From: an uncultured delta proteobacterium
Lineage (GTDB): Bacteria; Myxococcota_A; Polyangia; Polyangiales; Polyangiaceae
DNA length: 13,116 nucleotides
Assembly (NCBI GenBank): GCA_903893335.1
Contig: CAITLX010000965.1
Coordinates: 1-13,116 of the forward strand
Direction: 5' to 3'
Part shown: positions 6,006 through 12,540 of the stretch, piece after piece
Layout of the letters: every line of letters starts with the position of its first letter
Position numbering within the stretch: the first letter of the stretch is position 1
Notes under the pieces: generated by a model
Databases searched by the model: none
What the model was told of the DNA's origin: nothing
Seen by the model: only the letters and a program-made list of their open reading frames with translations
Made by a program: the position numbers and the translations under genes

Positions 6006-6757
6006 AGGGCAACGCCGATCCGTGCGGGTGCTTCCCGACCGGCAAGCACTACCCCGGCATCGCGCACCTGGTGCGGGTGCAGGCCACCGGCATCGTGAGC
6101 GGGCTCGACGCCGACGCGCCGTGGGAGGACCTGCCCATCGCGCTGCTCGACGTCGAGACGACGGGGCGCGACGCGGCGACCGAGCGCATCGTCGAGCTCG
6201 GCATCGTCGTCGGCCGGCGCGGCGAGGTGCTCGCGCGCCACACCTGGCTGGTCAACCCCGAGCGCCCCATCCCCGACGAGGCGAAGGCCGTGCACGGCAT
6301 CTCCGACGAGATGGTGCAGGACAAGCCGCTCTTCGCCGCCATCGTGCCCGAGCTGTTCGCGGTGCTCTCCGAGGTCGTGCCGGCCGCGTACAACGCGTCG
6401 TTCGACAAGGGCTTCGTGCTCGGCGAGCTCGAGCGCGCGGGGGTCGATTTCGACGCCCTGCCGCCGCCGCTCGCGCGATCGGTCGAGTGGGTCGACCCGC
6501 TCGTCTGGGCGCGCGAGCTGCAGAAGTACGAGAAGGGCAAGACGCTGTCGGACGTGACCGCGCGGCTCGGCATCTCCATCGAGAGCGCGCACCGCGCGTC
6601 CGACGACGCCGAGGCGGCGCTGCGCGTGCTCTGGGCGTTCGCCTCCGACGTGCGCCTGCCCAAGACGTACGCCGCGCTGCTCGCCGAGCAGAAGCGACTC
6701 TCGCGCCAGCAGGACGAGGAGCGCTCGCGCTGGCAGAGCCGTAAGGGCCCCAAGTGA
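6002..6757 (+). CDS. DnaQ-like DEDDh 3'-5' exonuclease
   Basis: The 251-residue protein contains the DEDDh exonuclease fold of the DNA polymerase III epsilon / PolC proofreading family. Exo I is LLDVETTG with Asp50 and Glu52, Exo II is AYNASFDKGF with Asp135, and Exo III is HRASDDAE with His197 and Asp202. These are the metal-binding and catalytic residues, so it should be active on DNA or RNA 3' ends. The first 45 residues are an extension with CGCF (8-11), not typical of epsilon. The C-terminus is charged helix (227-248). There is no polymerase or GIY-YIG domain, so it may be a stand-alone repair or trimming nuclease instead of the replicative epsilon subunit. I chose ATG 6002 because it overlaps the upstream stop as ATGA. 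The longer frame from 5906 would run inside the DsbA-like gene with Arg-rich shadow sequence. Confidence 0.9.
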   Translation: MKGNADPCGCFPTGKHYPGIAHLVRVQATGIVSGLDADAPWEDLPIALLDVETTGRDAATERIVELGIVVGRRGEVLARHTWLVNPERPIPDEAKAVHGISDEMVQDKPLFAAIVPELFAVLSEVVPAAYNASFDKGFVLGELERAGVDFDALPPPLARSVEWVDPLVWARELQKYEKGKTLSDVTARLGISIESAHRASDDAEAALRVLWAFASDVRLPKTYAALLAEQKRLSRQQDEERSRWQSRKGPK

Positions 6758-6763
6758 CCCGCC

Positions 6764-6775
6764 CGGCGCGCGCCG
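6764..6775. other. Palindrome between convergent exonuclease and small membrane protein genes
   Basis: CGGCGCGCGCCG is a perfect 12-base palindrome in the 19-base gap between the stop at 6757 and the stop at 6777. As RNA it could form only a four-pair stem with a four-base loop. Such a palindrome is also easy to get by chance in this base composition. Confidence 0.25.
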
Positions 6776-6776
6776 C

Positions 6777-7028
6777 TCAGCGGTGAGCGTCGGCGCCGGC
6801 GTCGCGCAGCGCGAGGGCCGCGCGCCGCCCCTCGCCGACGACGCGATCGCGCAGGTCGGCGCCCGTCTTCTGCACGTCCTCGGCGGCCTCGTGGGCCGGC
6901 GGGGTCGAGAAGATGGCGACGACGTGCTGCCAGGGGGTGCGGCGGCCGACGGGCAGGGCGAAGAACGCGTAGCCGGCGAGCGCCAGGACGACGAGGTTGA
7001 CGAGGCGTCGCACGAGGTTGCCGAGCAC
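6777..7028 (-). CDS. Small single-pass membrane protein, unknown function
   Basis: This 83-residue product has an N-terminal hydrophobic segment (about 8-26, LVNLVVLALAGYAFFALPVG) preceded by Arg7 and Arg8. A soluble amphipathic, charged tail (about 45-83) follows. I do not recognise a family. It looks real because the hydrophobic pattern is coherent, it fills the only space between two firmly called genes, and a GGCTAGGCT box lies 14 bases before its GTG 7028 start. No Shine-Dalgarno is visible. It is divergent from purB with an 87-base gap. The topology and tail could suit an accessory or anchoring role, but nothing in the sequence shows a function. Confidence 0.6.
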   Translation of the reverse strand: MLGNLVRRLVNLVVLALAGYAFFALPVGRRTPWQHVVAIFSTPPAHEAAEDVQKTGADLRDRVVGEGRRAALALRDAGADAHR

Positions 7029-7042
7029 GGAGGTTGCGAGCG

Positions 7043-7072
7043 AGCCTAGCCCTCTGCGCCGATCGCCGCCAA
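7043..7072 (-). promoter_or_regulatory. Putative promoter of the small membrane protein gene
   Basis: On the minus strand TTGGCG (7072-7067) is followed after 18 bases by TAGGCT (7048-7043), within GGCTAGGCT (7051-7043). The box ends 14 bases before GTG 7028. It stands back to back with the purB promoter candidate. Confidence 0.35.
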
Positions 7073-7076
7073 TCCC

Positions 7077-7104
7077 GCGACAGGCGGGCGTCCTCGGCTA
7101 GAAT
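7077..7104 (+). promoter_or_regulatory. Putative purB promoter
   Basis: GCGACA (7077-7082, four of six to TTGACA) and TAGAAT (7099-7104, five of six to TATAAT) are 16 bases apart. The -10 is part of GGCTAGAAT and ends 11 bases before ATG 7116, implying a leader of about five bases. This is the best promoter match in the window. No PurR-like operator or purine riboswitch fits in the gap. Confidence 0.45.
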
Positions 7105-7115
7105 GCGCGCCGCTC

Positions 7116-8423
7116 ATGATTCCCCGCTACACCCCCGCCGCTTTCTCGGAGCTCTGGTCGAACGCCACCCGCTATGCGACGTGGCTCGAGGTCGAGCTCG
7201 CCGCCTGCGACGCGATGGAGGTCGAGGGCCTCGTGCCGCGCGGCACCGCCGCCTCGCTGCGCGACAAGCGCCTGGTGCTCGACCCCGATCGCATCGACGA
7301 GATCGAGCGGGTCACGCGCCACGACGTCATCGCGTTCCTCACCCACGTCGAGGAGCTCGCGGGCGCCGACGCGAGGTGGCTGCACCGCGGCATGACCTCG
7401 AGCGACGTGCTCGACACGAGCCTCGCGCTGCTGCTCGTGCGGGCGACCGACGAGCTGCAGGCGCGGCTCGACGTGCTCGTCGAGGCGCTCGTGCGCCGCG
7501 CGCGCGAGCACGCGAGGACGCCCATGATCGGGCGCTCGCACGGCATCCACGCCGAGCCGGTCACCTTCGGCGTCGTGCTCGCCGGCCACCTCGCCGAGAT
7601 GAAGCGCGCCCAGGTGCGCCTGCGCGCGGCGCGCCGCGAGATCGCCGTGGGCAAGGTCGCGGGCGCGGTCGGGACGTACGCGCACCTCTCGCCCGCGCTC
7701 GAGGAGCGCGCGCTCGCGGCGCTCGGCCTGCGCGCCGAGACGGTGTCGACCCAGATCGTGGCGCGCGATCGGCACGCGGCCTACTTCGCGACGCTCGCGG
7801 TCGTCGCCGCCGGCATCGAGCGGCTCGCGACCAACGTGCGGCACTGGCAGCGCACCGAGGTCGGCGAGGCCGAGGAGCGCTTCTCGGTCGGCCAGAAGGG
7901 CTCGAGCGCGATGCCCCACAAGCGCAACCCCATCCTCAGCGAGAACCTGTGCGGGCTCGCCCGGCTGGTGCGCGCCTACGCGCTGCCCGCGCTCGAGGAC
8001 GTGGCGCTGTGGCACGAGCGCGACATCTCGCACTCGTCGGTCGAGCGCGCGATCGCGCCCGACGCGACGACGACCCTCGCGTTCATGCTCGAGCGCGCGC
8101 GCAGCCTCGTCGACGGCCTCGTCGTCTACGACGCCCGCATGCAGCACAACCTCGAGCGCGCCGGTGGCCTCTACTTCAGCGAGGCGGTGCTGCTCGCGCT
8201 CGTCGAGAAGGGCATGGGGCGTCAGGAGGCGTACGTGCTCGTGCAGCGCAACGCCATGAAGGCGTTCCACGGCGAGGGGAGCTTCCAGGACAACCTGGCG
8301 GCCGACCCCGACGTCGCGAGCCGCGTCGATCGCGCCGAGCTTGGTCGCCTCTTCGACCTGGGGCACGCGCTCCGGTACGCCGAGGAGATCGTCGAGCGGG
8401 CGATCGCCGAGGACGCGGGCTGA
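7116..8423 (+). CDS. purB: Adenylosuccinate lyase
   Basis: This 435-residue enzyme of the fumarase/aspartase superfamily acts twice in purine synthesis: it splits SAICAR to AICAR plus fumarate, and adenylosuccinate to AMP plus fumarate. Visible signatures are MTSSDVLDTSLALL (93-106), the catalytic acid His142 in GRSHGIHAEP, and the mobile signature loop KGSSAMPHKRNPI (261-273) with the catalytic Ser. The length matches the bacterial family (about 430-480) and the frame is intact. The N-terminus MIPRYTP is the usual one, which supports ATG 7116. The next gene begins 15 bases after the stop, so the two are likely co-transcribed, but that gene has no evident purine role. Argininosuccinate lyase and fumarase are excluded by the N-terminal and signature-loop sequence. 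Confidence 0.97.
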   Translation: MIPRYTPAAFSELWSNATRYATWLEVELAACDAMEVEGLVPRGTAASLRDKRLVLDPDRIDEIERVTRHDVIAFLTHVEELAGADARWLHRGMTSSDVLDTSLALLLVRATDELQARLDVLVEALVRRAREHARTPMIGRSHGIHAEPVTFGVVLAGHLAEMKRAQVRLRAARREIAVGKVAGAVGTYAHLSPALEERALAALGLRAETVSTQIVARDRHAAYFATLAVVAAGIERLATNVRHWQRTEVGEAEERFSVGQKGSSAMPHKRNPILSENLCGLARLVRAYALPALEDVALWHERDISHSSVERAIAPDATTTLAFMLERARSLVDGLVVYDARMQHNLERAGGLYFSEAVLLALVEKGMGRQEAYVLVQRNAMKAFHGEGSFQDNLAADPDVASRVDRAELGRLFDLGHALRYAEEIVERAIAEDAG

Positions 8424-8438
8424 CGAGGCGCGCCGCCC

Positions 8439-9245
8439 GTGCGCCTGCGCATCCGCTACTCGCGGGCGGCCGATCTCGTCGCCGACCACGACGCGCAGTT
8501 CACGCGGCGCGGGGTGCTCGTGCGCGTCGCGCCCCCCGAGGGGCTCGCGCTGTACGCGTCGGTCGCGCTCGAGATCGTGACGCCCGAGGGGGCGCTGCTC
8601 TCGACCGACGCGCAGGTGGTGCAGGTCGCGCCCGGCGTCGGCGTCGCGGTCACCTTCGACCCGGCGAGCGTCGCGGGGCTCGGTGAGGCCATCGCCGCCG
8701 CGCGCGAGGCGGCGCCGGGCGAGGGGGCGCCGCCCGAGCACGCCGTCGACCCGCCACCGTGGGTCGCGCCCGAGCCCGAGGTCGCGGCGTCCGAGCCGCC
8801 CGGCGAGCCCGCGTCGGGCGACGAGGCATCGCAGCCCGCGGGCGCGGGGGGCGCGCGGCGGGCGGCGCCCAAGCCGGGCGGCAACGATCGCATCCACCTC
8901 GCGCTGCACGGCAACCGCGACGACCGCGCCTCGATCTTGCGCGACCTCAACAAGCAGCTTCACGCGTACGTGCTGCGCAACCCCGGCTTGCAGATGGATG
9001 AGGTGCTCGCCATCGCGAAGATGACGACGATCCACCCCGAGGTGTACGCCGAGATCGCCGGCCGCAAGGACTGGCTGGCGCGCCCCGGCGTCGCCATCGC
9101 GCTCGTGCGCAACGCGAAGTACTCGGCCAACGAGGCGGTGAAGCTGCTCGGCTACGTCTCGGCGCACGACCTCAGGCAGCTCGCGAAGGACCCGCACGCC
9201 CGACCGATGGTGCAAGCTGCGGCGCGTCGTCGGCTGCTCGGCTGA
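8439..9245 (+). CDS. PilZ-like N-terminus plus helical-repeat protein, unknown function
   Basis: The 268-residue protein has two conserved-looking ends. Residues 1-80 form a beta-rich unit (LRIRY, GVLVRV, VALEIVTPEGALLSTDAQVV, GVAVTFD) that resembles the divergent PilZ-like folds found in myxobacteria. The RxxxR and DxSxxG motifs that bind cyclic-di-GMP are not evident, so ligand binding is doubtful. Residues 84-148 are a Pro/Ala/Glu linker. Residues 150-268 are alpha-helical and repeat-like (ILRDLNKQLHAYVLRNP, MDEVLAIAKM, AIALVRNAKY, AVKLLGYVS), reminiscent of HEAT or leucine-rich-variant repeats. The GTG start has GAGG about ten bases upstream. It follows purB by 15 bases. Its last 74 bases overlap the 3' end of the convergent glycosyltransferase gene. 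A protein-protein interaction role is inferred from the fold only. Confidence 0.75.
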   Translation: MRLRIRYSRAADLVADHDAQFTRRGVLVRVAPPEGLALYASVALEIVTPEGALLSTDAQVVQVAPGVGVAVTFDPASVAGLGEAIAAAREAAPGEGAPPEHAVDPPPWVAPEPEVAASEPPGEPASGDEASQPAGAGGARRAAPKPGGNDRIHLALHGNRDDRASILRDLNKQLHAYVLRNPGLQMDEVLAIAKMTTIHPEVYAEIAGRKDWLARPGVAIALVRNAKYSANEAVKLLGYVSAHDLRQLAKDPHARPMVQAAARRRLLG

Positions 9246-9948
9246 GCGCGCGCCCCTGCCACGCCGCGCGCGCGATGAGCCAGAGGATGGTGGCGACGTG
9301 CCACGCGCGCAGCCCGCTGCGCTCGTCGCGGTAGACGGGCCGCACGGGGACGTCGACCACGCGGCAGCGCGCGCGCGCGAGCTGGCCGAGCAGATCGTTG
9401 GGGTAGCCGTAGCGCGGCCAGAGCGCGTCGAGGTCGAGGCGGCTGGCGGCGCGCGCCGAGAGGGCGGTGTAGCCGCACTGGCTGTCCGAGAGCGAGGAGA
9501 AGCCCGTCGCGCGGGCGGTGAGCCACGACAGGGCGCGCCCCACGACCCGGCGCAGCAGCGGCATCTCGCGGCGCGCGGGGTGGCCGAGCCGGTCGCCCTT
9601 CGCGTAGTCGGCCGCGCCGAGCAGCACCGGCGCGAGCAGCGCGGGGAGGTCGTCGGGGTGCATCTGCGCGTCGCCGGCCATCACGGCGAGCACGTCGGCG
9701 CCGAGCGCGAGCGCCTCGCGGTAGCCCGTCGCGATCGCGGCGCCGACCCCGCGGTTGACCGCGTGGCGCACGACGCGCACGCGCGGGTCGCCGACCGCGA
9801 GCGCGGCGGCCGAGGTGGCGTCGCGGCTCGCGTCGTCGACGACGACGATGGCGTCGACGAACGCGGGCATGGCGGAGAGCGTGCGCGCCACGAGCCGCTC
9901 CTCGTCGCGCGCGGGGACGATCACCGCGACGCGCGCTCGGCCGATCAC
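9172..9948 (-). CDS. Family 2 glycosyltransferase (dolichyl-phosphate sugar synthase-like)
   Basis: From GTG 9948 the product has 258 residues with a GT-A fold: VIVPARDEE (9-17), VVVDDASRDAT (35-45), NRGVGAAIATGYREAL (65-80), metal-site region MAGDAQMHPDDL (90-101), and the acceptor-side segments SDSQCGYTALS (154-164) and RYGYPNDLLGQLAR (179-192). The QCGY and YPNDLL pattern is typical of GT2 enzymes that move a sugar to a polyprenyl phosphate, so a cytoplasmic, membrane-associated enzyme is expected. Only one hydrophobic helix (218-230) is present. Donor and acceptor are unknown and no other glycan genes are near. An upstream GTG at 10017 would add 23 residues but leave only 14 bases to a divergent start, so I prefer 9948. 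The 3' end overlaps its convergent neighbour by 74 bases; that tail (about 236-258) lies beyond the fold. Confidence 0.88.
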   Translation of the reverse strand: MIGRARVAVIVPARDEERLVARTLSAMPAFVDAIVVVDDASRDATSAAALAVGDPRVRVVRHAVNRGVGAAIATGYREALALGADVLAVMAGDAQMHPDDLPALLAPVLLGAADYAKGDRLGHPARREMPLLRRVVGRALSWLTARATGFSSLSDSQCGYTALSARAASRLDLDALWPRYGYPNDLLGQLARARCRVVDVPVRPVYRDERSGLRAWHVATILWLIARAAWQGRALSRAADDAPQLAPSVGRAGPSRAA

Positions 9949-9988
9949 CCTCGTTGCCGTAGGCTCCGCGCGACGCGGGCGCAAGGGG

Positions 9989-10018
9989 TTGCGGTCGGCC
10001 GCGCCGCGGGCGTACACA
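9989..10018 (+). promoter_or_regulatory. Putative promoter of the membrane-anchored unknown / hydrolase unit
   Basis: TTGCGG (9989-9994) and TACACA (10013-10018) are 18 bases apart, and the latter ends 13 bases before ATG 10032. AGGA at 10026-10029 is only two bases from the ATG, which is close for a ribosome-binding site. It lies in the divergent gap shared with the glycosyltransferase gene. Confidence 0.3.
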
Positions 10019-10031
10019 CGCGCCCAGGATC

Positions 10032-10625
10032 ATGACGCGCCGCGGAGCCCTGCTGCTCGCGCTCGTCGCGACGCTCCTCGTCGCGGGCGCCCTGGCGCTG
10101 CGCCGCGCGCACGCGCGCTTCCCCGACGAGCGCACGCCCGAGGGGGCGTGGGCGCGCGTCGTGCTCTTCGTCGGCGAGGGGCGCGTGCGCGACGCGTTCC
10201 CCTTCCTCGAGGAGCGCGCGCGCTGGGCCAGCTACTCCATCCGCGACTACCGAGCGGCGGCCGCTGCGCGCGTCGCGTCGAGCTGGCCCGAGCCCGAGCG
10301 CGCGCGCTGGCTCGCCGAGCACGCGGTCGAGGCAGGCGCGGCCGACGGGGCGGACGTGTTCGCGCACCTCGCCGACGCGCGCGGGTGGACGACGCGCCTG
10401 CGCCGCGACCTCTCGGGGGTCGCGAAGGTCGAGGTCGTCGGCGAGCGCGCCACGATCGAGACCGCGCGCGGCACGCGCTGGGCGCTGCGGCGCCGCGACA
10501 ACGGCGTCTGGGGGCTCTCGGCCTTCACCCCCGACCTCGTGGCCGAGGCCGAGAAGGCGGCGCGCGACGCGGAGGTCATCGCGGGGGCAGCCGACGACTA
10601 CGCGCGCGCGGACGGCGGGCGGTGA
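10032..10625 (+). CDS. Membrane-anchored or exported protein of unknown function
   Basis: The 197-residue product begins MTRRG, followed by a hydrophobic stretch (6-23) with no clear signal-peptidase site, so an uncleaved anchor with a periplasmic domain is likely. The soluble part has a helical segment, TPEGAWARVVLFVGEGRVRDAFPFLE (35-60), then beta-like strands near the end: VAKVEVVGERATIETARGTRWALRRRDNGVWGL. The pattern of a short helical unit followed by a small sheet resembles NTF2-like or DUF4878-type lipoprotein folds, but I cannot assign a family. There are no cysteines or catalytic motifs. The stop TGA overlaps the GTG start of the following hydrolase (GTGA), so the two are translationally coupled and may share a process. 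Confidence 0.75.
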   Translation: MTRRGALLLALVATLLVAGALALRRAHARFPDERTPEGAWARVVLFVGEGRVRDAFPFLEERARWASYSIRDYRAAAAARVASSWPEPERARWLAEHAVEAGAADGADVFAHLADARGWTTRLRRDLSGVAKVEVVGERATIETARGTRWALRRRDNGVWGLSAFTPDLVAEAEKAARDAEVIAGAADDYARADGGR

Positions 10626-11509
10626 GCGTGACGCTCGAGCGCATCGGTCCGCTGGCGCTCGAGGTCTCGGGGCCCGAGGGCGCGCCGCTCGTCGTCTGCC
10701 TCCACGGCTTCCCCGACGTGCCGGCGACGTGGCGCGGGCTGCGCGAGGCGCTCGTCGGCGCGGGGCTGCGCGTCGCGACGCCCTGGCTGCGGGGCTACGC
10801 GCCGTCGTCGCTCGAGGGGCCGTTCGATCTCGACACGGCGGCGCGCGACGTCGTGCGCGTGGTCGACGCGCTCTCGCCCGGCCGGCCCGCGGCCCTGGTC
10901 GGTCACGACTGGGGCGCAGCCTGCACCGTCGTGGCCGCGGCGCGCGCGCCCTGGGCGTTCTCGGCCGCCGTGACGCTCGCGCTGCCGCACCCGCTCGCGT
11001 TCGTGCACAACCTCGCCTCGCACCCGATGCAGCTGCGAAGGAGCGCCTACATGGCCCTCTTCCAGCTCCCCTCGTGGCCCGAGCGCGCGCTCGTCGCGCG
11101 CGACGGCGCGCTCGTGCGGCGGCTCTGGCGCGCCTGGTCGCCGGGCTTCGAGCCGCCGCGCGAGCACCTCGACGAGGTCGTGCGCTGCCTGCGCGCGAGC
11201 CTGCCGGGCCCGCTCGGCTGGTACCGCGCGCTGCCCGGTCAGCTGCTGGCCCCGGGCCCGGCGCGGGTCGAGACGCCCACGCTGGCGCTGCACGGGGCCC
11301 GCGACGGCTGCGTGCACCCCGCGCTCGCGCGCGGGCAGAGCGCGTGGTTCGCGGGGCCGTTCGAGCAGGAGGTCGTGCCGGCGGCCGGGCACTTCCTGCA
11401 CCTCGAGCAGCCGGCGCTCGTGCACGCGCGCGTGCTCGCGTGGCTCGGCGAGCACCCGGCGCCCGCGGGCTCGGCTCAGCGCGCGGCGGGCACCGCAGCG
11501 GGGGGCTGA
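10622..11509 (+). CDS. Alpha/beta hydrolase, epoxide hydrolase-like
   Basis: The 295-residue protein has the complete alpha/beta-hydrolase triad in epoxide-hydrolase style. The oxyanion segment is LHGFPD (27-32), the nucleophile elbow GHDWGA has Asp96 instead of Ser, the acid is Asp228 (HGARDG), and the base is His257 (AGHFLHLEQP). The cap carries RRSAYMALFQLP (Tyr143) and WYRAL (Tyr201), positions where epoxide hydrolases place the two Tyr that hold the epoxide oxygen. This favours epoxide hydrolase over haloalkane dehalogenase, which would use a Trp/Asn halide site. The substrate is unknown. No signal peptide is present. GTG 10622 overlaps the preceding stop as GTGA; GTG 10628 is an alternative. 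The 3' end overlaps the convergent phosphatase gene by 34 bases, in an Ala/Gly-rich tail. Confidence 0.9.
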   Translation: MSVTLERIGPLALEVSGPEGAPLVVCLHGFPDVPATWRGLREALVGAGLRVATPWLRGYAPSSLEGPFDLDTAARDVVRVVDALSPGRPAALVGHDWGAACTVVAAARAPWAFSAAVTLALPHPLAFVHNLASHPMQLRRSAYMALFQLPSWPERALVARDGALVRRLWRAWSPGFEPPREHLDEVVRCLRASLPGPLGWYRALPGQLLAPGPARVETPTLALHGARDGCVHPALARGQSAWFAGPFEQEVVPAAGHFLHLEQPALVHARVLAWLGEHPAPAGSAQRAAGTAAGG

Positions 11510-12528
11510 TCGCGGCGCATCAAAGAGACGAGCGACGCCGCCGCGAGCAGCAGGCCGACGGTGGCCACGACGAGGCCGACGACGAGGCGCGGAGACGGGC
11601 TCGTCGCGCTCGGCGGGCGCGCCGAGGGCGCGGGCGGCGGCGACGACGCCACCGGGTGCCCCGACGCCGGCGCGTCGACCCACGTCGGCGCGACCTCGAC
11701 TCGGTCGGCCTGGGTCGGCGGGGAGATGAGCGGGAGGGTGTTGCGCGCGAGCGCGCCAGCGGGCGCCGCTGCCGCCGCGACGCGCGCCACCTGCACGGTG
11801 ACGTTGTCGTGCGCGCCGCGCGTGTAGGCGAGGCGCACCAGCTCGTCGCAGGCCTGCGCGGGCGTCGGCGCGGCGAGCACGACGGCGAGCAGCTCCTCGG
11901 GGCGGGCGAGGTCGCACAGCCCGTCGCTCGCGAGCACGAGCACGTCGCCGCCGTACACGACGAGCGGCTCGGCGCGCAGCTCGACCTGCGTGTCGGGGCG
12001 CAGGCCGAGCGCGCGGGTGATCTTGTTCGCGTCGGGGTGGCCGTACGCGGCCTCGGGCGCCATCTGCCCGGCGTCGATCCAGGCCTGCACCAGCGAGTGA
12101 TCGCGCGTCAGCGGCCACACCTGCCCGCCGCGCACGAGGTAGGCGCGGCTGTCGCCGACGTGCGCGACCTCCACGCCGCCGCCGTGCACGAGCGCGGCGA
12201 CGCACGTCGCCCCCGGGCGTCCGGCGCGCTCGGCTGGGCCGCCGAGCTCCCAGACGAGCCGCCCCGCGTGCTCGATGGCGCTGCGCAGCGTGGGCCCCGG
12301 CGGGGCGTCGGCCGCTGCCGCGCCGATGACCCGGCCGATCGCCTCGACGGCGAGCTGGCTCGCCGCCGCGCCCCCCTCGTGGCCCCCCATGCCGTCGCAC
12401 ACGACCAGCAGGTGCCCGAGGGGCGTGTCGATCGACGCGCAGGAGTCCTCGTTGACCTGCTTGTCGGGGTGCAGCCCGGGCTCGGACCGCTGGGCGAGCT
12501 CGAGCCCCGGCCGCGCGTGCGGTTCCAT
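11476..12528 (-). CDS. PP2C-type Ser/Thr protein phosphatase with C-terminal membrane anchor
   Basis: The 350-residue protein has a PPM/PP2C domain (about 8-250), which removes phosphate from Ser/Thr using two metal ions. Motifs are NEDSC (26-30), VCDGMGGHEGG (43-53) with metal ligand Asp45, HVGDSRAYL (123-131), LASDGLCDL (199-207) with Asp202, and GAHDNVTVQV (238-247) with Asp241. All core acidic residues are present, so it should be active. A Pro/Ala/Ser linker (about 251-313) leads to one transmembrane helix (315-337) and a short basic tail, which places the catalytic domain in the cytoplasm on an N-terminal stalk. The start is ATG 12528, with GGAG four bases upstream. It follows the FHA gene by 12 bases. 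Phosphatase and FHA reader in one transcript suggest a Ser/Thr kinase partner, perhaps just beyond the right edge, but this is inference. Confidence 0.93.
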   Translation of the reverse strand: MEPHARPGLELAQRSEPGLHPDKQVNEDSCASIDTPLGHLLVVCDGMGGHEGGAAASQLAVEAIGRVIGAAAADAPPGPTLRSAIEHAGRLVWELGGPAERAGRPGATCVAALVHGGGVEVAHVGDSRAYLVRGGQVWPLTRDHSLVQAWIDAGQMAPEAAYGHPDANKITRALGLRPDTQVELRAEPLVVYGGDVLVLASDGLCDLARPEELLAVVLAAPTPAQACDELVRLAYTRGAHDNVTVQVARVAAAAAPAGALARNTLPLISPPTQADRVEVAPTWVDAPASGHPVASSPPPAPSARPPSATSPSPRLVVGLVVATVGLLLAAASLVSLMRRDQPPAAVPAAR

Positions 12529-12540
12529 CGCGCTCCGCGC

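Noticed and set aside
6764..6775. Palindrome as an operator site
   Set aside because: It sits between two gene ends, not near a start, and consists only of G and C, so chance is likely.
7098..9215. 705-codon minus-strand open frame over purB
   Set aside because: It lies antisense to purB, whose catalytic motifs are unmistakable, and is a mirror of its codon pattern.
9755..10621. Longer start for the alpha/beta hydrolase
   Set aside because: The extension covers the divergent promoter gap and the whole upstream gene in another frame, and reads as Arg-rich shadow. The GTGA overlap at 10622 marks the start.
10598..12400. 600-codon minus-strand open frame
   Set aside because: It overlaps both the hydrolase and the PP2C gene in wrong frames and is Arg-rich without motifs.
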